DNA from: Membranipora membranacea
Taxonomy: Eukaryota > Bryozoa > Gymnolaemata > Cheilostomatida > Membraniporidae
Direction of reading: 5' to 3'
DNA length: 64,000 bases
Assembly (NCBI GenBank): GCA_914767715.1
Contig: OU612070.1
Span: forward strand, 29,190,025-29,254,024
The translations under genes were made by a program, and so were the position numbers. Of this stretch, positions 1-9,924 are shown in pieces. Within the stretch, counting starts at the first letter, position 1, and each line of letters starts with the position of its first letter. Below the pieces are notes generated by a model that was given only the letters and a program-made list of their open reading frames with translations, made no database searches and had not been told where the DNA came from.

Positions 1-228
1 TATTATAAAACTCGATACCTGTATTGGTTCGTATCAAGTATCCACATGGTATTTCAATCTTCTGGTTTTATGAAGGCCTTGCAAGCTGTTTGGTGCTTGA
101 TATGAGTTAGAGTAGATCGTATTCATAGTGTAGTTTGAACTGCTCACAAATATACAGTGGGTTTGTAATACATCCTGTGAGCGAATAAGCTCCTGTATAA
201 ATCTTACACTGGATGGTTTCTGTTGTAG
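1..228 (+). other. Intron sequence of AHSA1 at the left edge
   Basis: No coding signal. It ends in the polypyrimidine/TAG acceptor at 226-228 that opens the first AHSA1 exon, so I read it as the 3' part of an upstream intron. Confidence 0.6.
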
Positions 229-3146
229 AATTTAGTCAAGGGATGGTATTACCTACAGATCCGAAGAAAGAAAACTCTACACCTAATATACAAAATAGCC
301 AAATAACGAACAATCTATCAAATGAATTTAAACAAGCATCTATAGCACCACCGGTTAATTCCTCAATATCGCCATCTAAACCCTCCACTCCACCGAGTAC
401 GGCAGCAGCGAGTACAGGTGGTGTTAAGATTAGTACTAAGAAGATTAGTATGAAGGAACAGTTTATGTGTGCTAAAGAGGAGATATACAGAGCATTAACT
501 GAACAGAATGTGAGTATTAGAGTAGTGATTCTAATTACAGTGTAAGCTGGTTAATTTGAATCCTGTCAATACGTAATTTCTGTTAATTCAGACACCTGAG
601 TATGGTCCCAGCTCAGCCAATGATTTCTAGACCCATCTAATTAATTGAAATTTTGACTGGAGTTCTAAGTTATCTTCCCCTACCCAGAAAGAAAGTAACT
701 CAATATTCACAGGGCTCATGATTGGAAGTTGTCTTTTCTAATCAAGGAAGAATGTATCTCCCTGTTCAGATGTTTGTTTTTGACAATGTAGGCAAAGGGA
801 CTGGTCAATATTTTAATTTAACACTCTTAAACAAAGCTGTCTACCCCGCATAACCAATTCAGTGGTTACTTCTGTTCACTAGCCATCAGCGTTTTATTTC
901 CACTACCACTTGCATTGCACAATACAACAAATGAAATGTTGCTGTTTGTTATAATTATTCCTGAAATACGCCACGCTTTACTTGAAAATCCCCGCTAGCT
1001 GGCATTATTGTAATTAGAATTTCTTGGGTCCCCTGGAGTTTTAATTTAGTGACTTACACTGTAGTTATTAATATAGTGGTTGGATGAGACTGGTACACAT
1101 ATACAGCCAGCCCACGACTATGAGTAGGAATCTCTACTATACTCCATCAAGAGTTAACCAGGGGAAGGCAATTTCTTTTTTATTCATGATCTGTACTACT
1201 CACCCTTGTAACATTTATTATTTGTCAATCTTGAATAATCTCGGCATTGAATAAGAGTGATGACAATGATTGATGGTCAAAATTAACTAAGCAATGCCAA
1301 GATTAAAATTATTTTCCCATGTAGTTCAGAATTTCTGCATTTCTGAATATCTCCATTGTTGATCATAGTCCCAAAAAAAAGCTTGCAGGTAAAAAGGCAA
1401 ATGAATTATTTTAGCAAATTTATAAGCCCATTGTTTTTTATATGAGTTTCAATCCACATGAAAAGTATATAAAAGTGGTTCAATAATGTGAGTGGCACTT
1501 AGGTGAGTTGGGGGAGTCTATTTTACACACCCATGCAGAAAACTTCATTCAGTCAAATGAATTTAAGCTTTATCTATACCACTTTCCCATCCCCCTATCA
1601 ATCCTTGACCCAGTATAGTGACTTATTTTTCCAGCTCTATATAGAGTTTGTTTTGTATTATCTGAGGATGTAGTAAGATATTTACAGTTATTATTACTTT
1701 TTTTAATTGTAGATGGTACAGGCCTTTACCAGATCTCCTATCAAACAATGGGACGTATCTGTAGGAGGAAAGTTTATATTATTTGACGGGATGATCTCCG
1801 GAGAATTTCAACAGCTGGTAAGATTTATAATTAATTGATTTAATTTAAAATCCAAATAGAGGCGTTATGTTCATTTTGGTAAACATCATAGTGTAATCTG
1901 TCGGTTTTTACTTTGTTATTGAGATTGATGAAACTATGAGGTGCAAACTCCTCATTCACAAAAGAGTTTTTCACTGAATGTAGATGAGAAGAACCAATAA
2001 TTTTGAAAGGCTCTGTTACGGACCAATTTCCCAGACTTAAAGAATGTGAACCCTGGAAGGGTTATGTGAGGTAATCTAATCTAATATATGGATTCCTCAT
2101 GTCTTCTTACATCTATAGGTCCAAGTTCCTAATCTCTGTGACCATCATGTGAGGAATAATGACCTGAAATAGAAGTGCTCACTTTATTTGTTAGAAAACT
2201 TTTTATTTGGGAATCCCTCCTTCAGAATTACGTATTGGCGGAAGTAACATTACCACTGTTGCTATGTTACAAGCTGGAAGCTGGTTGTTTTCTGTTGGTG
2301 TTTTCCTCCAATGAAATACTTTTAGTGTCTTGTAACACTCCATTATCATCTTCTAGTAGAGTTGAATTGTTCTCAAGTTTAGTAAGGAGATGAGTACTAG
2401 ACACTATAAAGGTATTACATGAGCAGAAAACAACTACAGAAATCACTCATATTATAGTAATTGCGATGATGTGAGCTCCGCCCCTACGTCATCCTGAATT
2501 AGGGATTCCCAAAATAAAGGTTTTCTAACCAATAAAGTCAGCACTTCCGTTTCAGATCATCATTCCTCACAGGGTGGTCATCGAGAGTTGTAACTTGACT
2601 CTACAGTTGTAAAAAGACGTGGAAAATCCATATTTTAGATTAGACTACCTCACTCAACCCTCCCAATGTTCAAATTCTTTAAAAGAATTGTTCATATTAT
2701 TTGGAGTTGTCTTCTTGACAACAAAAAGGAGATAACTCCCTATGAAATTGCTCGTTTTTATGTGTGTCGACAAAACATTGACAACCGAAAGAACTACTGT
2801 AGACATATTATGTATGTATGTTATATATGTGTTATGTGTAGACATAGTTATAGTTTGCCGATTGTGGATGGTTTTGTGTTATGTTTCTAAGCTTATCCTT
2901 ATTAACTTTGTCACACAGATTCCTAACGATACGATAATACAGAGATGGAGAATGAAGAGTTGGCCTGATGCACATTATTCAGTAGTTACTATAAAACTAT
3001 CTCAGTCATCTAACTCTACTACATTAACTCTATCACAGACTGGTATACCGTCAGAGGAATCTGAGAGAACTAAGGAAGGATGGCGGAACTATTACTGGAA
3101 TAGTATCAGGCAAACATTCGGCTTCGCTGTAGATATTAACTTCTAA
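229..3146 (+). CDS. AHSA1: AHSA1, activator of Hsp90 ATPase (3' part)
   Basis: Three phase-compatible exons: 229-509, 1713-1817, 2919-3146 (stop TAA). Acceptors read TGTTGTAG, AATTGTAG and TCACACAG; donors GTGAGT and GTAAGA. The first exon carries the end of the N-terminal domain (EFSQGMVLPT), a Ser/Pro/Thr-rich linker, then ISTKKISMKEQF, the start of the C-terminal AHSA1 domain (Bet v 1-like fold). The second reads GGKFILFDGMISGEF, the third RWRMKSWPDAHYS and ends GWRNYYWNSIRQTFGF, all diagnostic of the family. AHSA1 binds the middle and N domains of Hsp90 in the cytosol and stimulates its ATPase. About 203 residues are present; the N-terminal domain must lie left of position 1. An in-frame ATG at 213 sits just before the first acceptor and is unlikely to be a start. 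Introns are 1.2 and 1.1 kb; the second holds a MITE. Convergent with the iRhom gene. Confidence 0.93.
510..1712 (+). other. AHSA1 intron, no further feature
   Basis: A 1.2-kb intron bounded by GTGAGT and a T-rich AATTGTAG. I see no ORF, array or inverted repeat inside. Confidence 0.6.
2055..2663. mobile_element. MITE with ~170-bp inverted arms in AHSA1 intron
   Basis: The left arm (starting GGAAGGGTTATGTGAGG) is the reverse complement of the right arm (ending CCTCACTCAACCCTCC) with scattered mismatches over about 170 bp. The arms include the matched blocks GAGGAATAATGA / TCATCATTCCTC and GGGAATCCC / GGGATTCCC. The middle is about 270 bp with no ORF. No clean target duplication could be read (AATGTGAA on the left, AATGTTCAA on the right). 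Non-autonomous DNA transposon, superfamily unassigned. Confidence 0.75.
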
Positions 3147-3324
3147 CACCGATCAGTTAATCTCACTAATAGGCCATATGTAGGATAGTCGGTATGACTT
3201 ACGGATAGCTTGAGCTTCCCTCACAGTCTACAGATCAGATTTATAGGTAATTTACATGAAACTGGAGCTGACTTGTGTTCAGGTGAAAGTTCTTTTAAAA
3301 CTTTATCCCTATTGATATCGACCA

Positions 3325-3443
3325 AATAAAACTGTGGTACATCGATTTATTAAGTTAGATAAATCTATCAGTGCTTCACAAATTACTAATCAATTGTAGA
3401 ATGAACAAATTTTATTCAACTGATATTGCTACAGTGAAATAAA
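3325..3443. promoter_or_regulatory. Poly(A) signals of two convergent genes
   Basis: On the + strand AATAAA occurs at 3325-3330 and 3438-3443, downstream of the AHSA1 stop (3146). On the - strand AATAAA occurs at 3416-3411, downstream of the iRhom stop (3508). The stops are 361 bp apart, so the two 3' UTRs probably abut or overlap. Assignment rests only on the hexamers and position. Confidence 0.5.
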
Positions 3444-3507
3444 ACAAAAACAATAGAACTGATTGATGGTTATTTTCCGGAGGCGAATCCGTCGGTAGGC
3501 TGCTACG

Positions 3508-6500
3508 CTACGGGAGATCATCATCACAGGCAAACGGGATAAAAGCTAAACAGTTTAGGAAGTTTAATGAGGTATTACTCTCAGGCTGAGTTATATAGAA
3601 TAAGTAAAAACATAAGGCTAGATATATTATAATAAGTAGCCACGCTATTACTCTCAGTATGTTCATAATACGGATCCGCATCGCCGTGAAAGCTACGTAA
3701 GGCATCACAGCAAAGTAACATAATATACCGAGAAAAGCTCCACCGAGGTTTGTAAACTGGTTCACCTACAAACAGAGCTAAGTCTATCACACAATAAATA
3801 GTACTAGTTATCAGTTGATCACCTCAGGTGACAATACCAGTGTTTCTCATATTCTTGATCCATCATCTCCCTATCTTCCCTGGAGGGAGTTCATTGTTCC
3901 ATCTTACTGGTGAACCGGTCACTCAAGGGGAGGGGCAACTTAAAGTGCGGGCAATTTGGATCTTGGCTGTTTCCCCCTTGGCTGTTTCCCCCTTGGCTGT
4001 TTCCCCCTTGGCTGTTTCCCCCTTGGCTGTTTCCCCCTTGGCTGTTTCCCCCTTGGCTGTTTCCCCCTTGGCTGTTTCCCCCTTGGCTGTTTCCCCCTTG
4101 GCTGTTTCCCCCTTGGATTGGGATGCAGCTGTAAACATATAAATATTTAATTATTTATTTATGTATATATAATTGTTTATGGATAGATCACTCCAAAACA
4201 GTGTTACTGTTCTGCCCAAACTAGTTATCGGATATCTGGATTTTAAACTAAGTCTCTAAGAACGTAACGCTCTAAACTTAGAGGTATAGTTATAAATGGG
4301 AATGCTTACTTATGTAGTATTTATACTAACCCCAGGAAGTAATCCAAGAAAGAACATCATGACATAAAGCATGATGACTCTGATGAGAGCGTTCCTCTTC
4401 TGTTTGTCGCTGACTAAAGGCCACGCCTGTATAAGCTCTATAGCCTGTACTGATATAAGACCACATATAGCTCCTCCACTACCTACTGTAGGACTGTAAG
4501 GTCTTTTTATCACTCCGAGTAAGAGGCCTCCAAGACCACATGTCTGATCATAATAACAAATACATAGTTATCAGGTATACAAGTTAGCATTGTTAGTTAC
4601 TTTACACTATACTTACACTTACTTACACTATGGATCCACTTTCAGTCTCATATAAATTGTTCAAAAACTTAAAACTTCCATAAACCAGATGCAGAAAGGC
4701 TAAACATTCAAATGATTGACTCACAAAGTATATCATGGCCACTCTGAGCCATCCAGCCAGCGCCTCTAGTTTAGAGCCGACTACTCCCTGCAGGATACCG
4801 AATACGATCATATGTAGAATACCAGAGTGAAATGCCAGGGAGAGAGGTAACCTCCAGAACTGTGAGGTAGACTCTGTCACAGACTATACAATATATAAAA
4901 CAATAATATTATATCTCATGTCATTCAGAATGTGATCATATCATAATACATATCAACTGAGAATGTGAGAAATCTCCATATATAGAGCCGCCCCTGGTTT
5001 ACGACGCGCTAACAGTGCCATCACTGTTTTTATGTTTTCAGTGGATAATGACAGTGCACAAGTCTCATGGGAGTCATATCGGACGATGAGTACATAACAC
5101 CTTTTGTCGGTAACATAGTATCATATAGATAAAGAATAAATTGTATTTGCTTTCCGGTATGATACATTTGGAAAAACTATCAATTAGTTTCGGTTTACAG
5201 AAGACGGCGGAGGGATGAGGAGGAGGGAACGTTTACTGGTGAGTGAGTGAGTGAGACTATAAGAAGTAATACTGCAGTAGTCACCTCGTGTTCTGTGTGC
5301 TCGTAGACTTTACATACATCGCTATCACAATGAGCTTCACTACAGTGTTCTACTCCTGTAATATGCCACACGCCTCCCAGTACTACACAGTGCTTGTGTG
5401 ATACTATAACACACTCACCCTTACCTCCCAGACAGCAGGGTCTGAATATGTGTGATACATAGCTCTACAAATAACATATATGTGATACATAGCTCTACAA
5501 ATAACATATATGTGATACATAGCTCTGCAAATAACATATATGTGATACATAGCTATGCAAATAACATATATGTGATACATAGCTCTACAAATAACATATA
5601 TGTGATACATAGCTCTACAAATAACATATATGTGATACATAGCTCTACAAATAACACATATGTGATACATAGCTCTACAAATAACATATATGTGATACAT
5701 AGCTCTACAAATAACATATATGTGATACATAGCTTTGCAAATAACATATATGTGATACATAGGTCGGCAAATAACATATATGTGATACATAGCTCTACAA
5801 ATAACATATATGTGATACATAGCTTTGCAAATAACATATATGTGATACATAGCTCTGCAAATAACACATATGTGATACATAGCTCTACAAATAACATATA
5901 TGTGATACATAGCTCTACAAATAACATATATGTGATTCATAGCTTTGCAAATAACATATATGTGATACATAGGTCGGCAAATAACATATATGTGATACAT
6001 AGCTCTACAAATAACATATATGTGATACATAGCTATGCAAATAACATATATGTGATACATAGCTCTACAAATAACATATATGTGATACATAGCTCTACAA
6101 ATAACATATATGTGATACATAGCTATGCAAATAACATATATGTGATACATAGCTCTACAAATAACATATATGTGATACATAGCTATGCAAATAACATATA
6201 TGTGATACATAGCTCTGCAAATAACACATATGTGATACATAGCTCTACAAATAACATATATGTGATACATAGCTCTACAAATAACATATATGTGATACAT
6301 AGCTTTGCAAATAACATATATGTGATACATAGGTCGGCAAATAACATATATGTGATACATAGCTCTACAAATAACATATATGTGATACATAGTTATGCAA
6401 ATAACATATATGTGATACATAGCTATGCAAATAACATATATGTGATACATAGCTTTACAAATATATATATATATATATATTCCATGTTTATTCTGGAGAA

Positions 6501-9442
6501 GAATAAGTCCTTAGGACTTGTACCCAGAAAACAGAAAAATTGATAAAAATATGGTGTAGAATTAAAAAGACATGTAACTAAAAATCAAGAATAATGACAG
6601 GTAAAATTACAAAGTACACGCAGGCATTAATTAGCAGTAAAACATTACACAAGTTAATACACAATAGCTAGGAAAAGAAAAGTTAGAACAATGTAGCAGT
6701 AGGCTAAAATGAAATGATAAGAACTGAATCATTAATTGAGAAGTTTGAGGACGTGGCTCCGAGTGGCATTTTTGAATGTAGCAAGGGATTGACTCGTTAA
6801 ACTTCTGAGCACCGAAATTAGCTAAGGCAAATCTAAAATTTTCCTTGGATAGTCTAAACCCAGAACTTTTAGCAAGCCGAGTTTCACTAGTTAATTTCTC
6901 GGGGAGCAGATTGGTATCAATTATTGGGACTAAACTATTGACAATTTTATAAAACGTCAGCAGGTACAAATATTCGTAACGCAAAGTTAACACAGGGATG
7001 TTGTAGGTCTTTCGAGTATTATCGTTAGAACTGTTACAGTCTATAATTTTCAAACATCTATTCTCAATTTTCAAAAATTCTTTTTTGACATAGTCGTTTG
7101 TGGTAAATAAAACAGGAGAGCTGTATTCCAGATTAGAACGTATAAGTCCAATGTACCAAAGCTTAGCTAATTTAGGTGTCAGGAATTTTCTATTACGTTG
7201 AAAGTTGGTGACTATTGGATAAAGTTTTTGTTTAATTTTACTGGTATGAGATTTAAAATTTAATTTGTTATCAAGAATCACACCTAAGTACTTAATTTTG
7301 TCAGATTGTTTGAAAATGAGATTGTTAAATTTAAGTTCCGGAGGTTTGATGTTACGTTTATTAGAAATGGTCATGACATCCGTTTTACCGCTGTTTAGAA
7401 CAAGGCAATTTTCACTGTACCAACTGGATGCTTGATGAATGTTTTTTTCCATAAGTTTTGTGGAAATGTCTGGGTTTTCCCCACTGGTGACAAATAACAT
7501 ATATGTGATACATAGCTCTACAAACAACATATATGTGATACATAGCTCTACAAATAACATATATATGTGATATGTATGATAAATAATATATATAAATGAT
7601 ATATAATTACAAACCGTCTCTTTGTTGGCCACACGATTCGGACACGTCACATTTCTCCAGACCACCTTAGGATTTTTAAATAAGACTTTGATCTGAGTAC
7701 ATTCTAACTCTGAGGTGGTGCCTAAAATAGAAAGCTGGCCATAAGAGACAAAGAGGTTCTATATTTATGTTGCAGGAGAAGTTAATTAGAGAGACTACTA
7801 ACCTGAGATAATCTAGTCCTAGAAAACAACTCATCGCACACAATAACAACACTCACCTGCGCCACTACTAGGAGACTCACAACATCCCAAGTCTTTATTC
7901 TTTGAATTATAGATCGCATTTCTACAAAAATACAAATGCGCTGTGTGGTATCCTACAAGTTTGCGGTGTGATATCCTACGGCTGTACCTAATAAATCTCA
8001 CTAGTATCGATTCCTGTAAATAATAACCTGACCCATAGGATAACTCTATGACCTGACCTGACCTGACCCTCCCTGCCCAAATCCATCGACTTTTGTACGT
8101 CTCTGTGATCTACATGAAACACTTTAATTTGAAGCTCGTTGAAATGCTCAAACTTAGCCTGAGATGATGGTAGTGTCACTTCCATCATCTCAGGCATTGA
8201 CTAATTTTTGATATATTATAGAGAGATATTTTATTTGACTCTCAGGACTGATATGACAGTACAGACATTAAAGCTTTTCATATAACCGAGCCGGAGCCCA
8301 AGACCGAGTATTATCTTATCTTCATCTATTCAGCTGACAAGGGGGACAACTTATATAAACACAATTAGGTTTATCATGTTCCCTGCACAGTGGTCTTATC
8401 GTTTACCGGTCTACTATACAGATCTTTGTGTTCATAGCACGACATGACTAAGAATCTGCAGTTTACAGCCAATGTAAAATCTGGTAAAATCTTACCTGAG
8501 CAGATTGCCTTTATCCTGCCTGACACAGGGAGCGTAGAGGGCCCCCGACCTTATTAGGTTAGTTAAACTTGGGCCAGCCCATGGGTTAGCCGGTATAAAA
8601 TGTTCTACTGGTTCTTTACCACCCCATGTTTTCACCTTATCTGAAAATTAAATAAACTTTTATATTCATAGTGATCAGACCTACGCTGCTTGCAGCTGAC
8701 TTACTTAACATACAGAATGGCAGCTTTTCTGCAGTAGATGACTATTTTGTAATATAATTATCAGAGTAAACCACTTATTATCAGGAAGGTATAGTATATC
8801 TCAGTGTCTGTATTATATCCGAGATATTAGATCATACTCACCGATGGATATTTTACGTGGTGAGAGGCGCGGTGCTACAACTCCAGAACTAACACACAGT
8901 ATGGCTATAGAGATAGCCTGTAGTAGTGTGATGGCATATATAAACCAGGGTGTGTATACAGGTAGTGACTCTAGGGCCATACGTAGATTTACCTGGCTAT
9001 ACCCGGGCTGTAACTCTTTCGGACCTGGAATATATCACAAGAACCTTGCAGTGCAATGCATCAGTTCTATTCTGACTACTAACTTGCATCTTATGCCATA
9101 CTTTATGTTACTGCAATGTCCGGTATCAGATCAGAAAGGTGACGGCGACAGTGTAGGCCTAGGTTGTTTATTAAATGCGCCCTAGAGGTGTTACGCATGA
9201 TTTAAGAGGCTTGGGTATTACAGTATTACGGTATTACGGTATTACGGTATTACGGTATTACGGTATTACGGTATTACGGTATTACGGTATTACGGTATTA
9301 CGGTATTACGGTATTACGGTATTACGGTATTACGGTATTACGGTATTACGGTATTACGGTATTACGGTATTACGGTATTACGGTATTACGGTATTACGGT
9401 ATTACAGTATTTACGCCAAGTCACGGACCAAAAGTTTAACAT
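3508..9442 (-). CDS. iRhom-type inactive rhomboid (RHBDF family)
   Basis: Exons, 5' to 3' on the - strand: 9442-9415 (tentative start), 9024-8842, 8640-8496, 7921-7857, 7721-about 7616, 5441-5285, 4883-4725, 4543-4331, 3765-3508. Order of parts: TM1 (PWFIYAITLLQAISIAI); the iRhom homology domain with PWAGPSLTNLIRSGALYAPC, LGCCESPSSG, then PCCLGGKGECVIVSHKHC and AHCDSDVC; then the rhomboid core QFWRLPLSLAFHSGILH, LEALAGWLRVAMIYF, GSGGAICGL, LLPGVNQFTNLGGAFLG, and a tail resembling the family's C-terminus. The rhomboid serine motif GxSG reads G-S-G-G, so the catalytic Ser is Gly, as expected for a pseudoprotease. Family role: ER/Golgi trafficking control of clients such as ADAM17 and EGF ligands. 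Splice phases agree at every junction except 7616 to 5441, where a short exon is probably missing. The 30-bp array and a retrotransposon lie in that intron. Confidence 0.88.
3966..4114. repeat. 15-bp minisatellite, 10 copies, iRhom intron
   Basis: Ten identical copies of CTGTTTCCCCCTTGG in the intron between the last two iRhom exons. On the coding (-) strand each unit ends GAAACAG, so it carries an acceptor-like AG but no GT donor. The absence of mismatches suggests recent expansion. Confidence 0.95.
5447..6463. repeat. 30-bp minisatellite, ~34 copies, iRhom intron (left block)
   Basis: Unit AGCTCTACAAATAACATATA plus TGTGATACAT, with about ten variants (CTATG, CTTTG, GGTCGG, ACACATATG) that recur in the same order, so blocks of several units were duplicated together. 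On the coding strand the unit has GTATCA and, 24 nt later, TTTGTAG. The array runs to within a few bases of the exon starting at 5441: that exon's acceptor ACATATTCAG is a diverged last unit. Long ORFs on both strands here are artefacts of a unit length divisible by three. Confidence 0.95.
6464..7489 (-). mobile_element. 5'-truncated non-LTR retrotransposon inserted in the array
   Basis: The - strand encodes about 290 residues from the 3' part of a Jockey/CR1-like polymerase: SWYSENCLVLNSGKTDVM and KYLGVILDNKLNFKSH (thumb motif), then LIRSNLEYSSPVLF, ending with a stop at 6631. The palm with the active-site Asp pair is missing, so the copy is dead. The 3' end (left side) finishes in a short (TA)n tail. 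ACAAATA flanks both sides (6457-6463 and 7490-7496), and array units lie on both sides, so it landed inside the pre-existing minisatellite. Confidence 0.85.
7490..7563. repeat. 30-bp minisatellite, right remnant (~2.5 copies)
   Basis: Same unit as the 5447-6463 block (ACAAATAACATATATGTGAT and so on), separated from it by the retrotransposon. It ends in a degenerate TATATGTGATATGTATG tract next to the iRhom exon ending near 7616. Confidence 0.9.
9218..9403. repeat. 8-bp array (TATTACGG), ~23 copies
   Basis: Near-perfect octamer array. On the iRhom coding strand the unit is GTAATACC, a donor-like hexamer GTAATA every 8 bp. It follows directly on the proposed donor (GTAAATACT, 9414) of the tentative first iRhom exon. 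Confidence 0.95.
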
Positions 9443-9924
9443 TTTACTGATTTGATACCTTTATATGTTGGATCCGTGAAATAGTTCTTTATCCTTATGA
9501 ATCTTTGCTTTAGAGAGAACCGTGTGGTAAAGTTTGTAGTGGTATAGTTTGTAGTGTAAAACTCTACAAAAAGTAAAAAAGCAAACTGAATAATAACTAA
9601 TAATAACTTCAGTAATCAGAGTAAGGTGACATTATAGAGATCATCCCTAGTAGATTGTGACTCGGTGATCAGGTGACCGGGCGACCAGGAAACACCAGGA
9701 AACAACAGGAGACAACAGGCAACCAGGATATATGAAGTTGTGTACTCCACTTAGTACGCTCCTGATAATTCAGTTCCTGTTTACCCGCAACATGATTTTC
9801 GTCATCCTTATGTCACTTTATTCAGCCTCAGCTTAGTTAGGACTTGGACTTGGAGCTGGTCATCCTGAGAGGTATCCATATATAGACTCCACCTTAAAAA
9901 ACCGAGATTTAGCGCTAGCTAATT

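Noticed and set aside
5404-6543. Long overlapping ORFs on both strands (348 and 363 codons)
   Set aside because: They translate a 30-bp repeat; the period is a multiple of three, so any stop-free frame stays open. The iRhom exon frame does not match the array frame.
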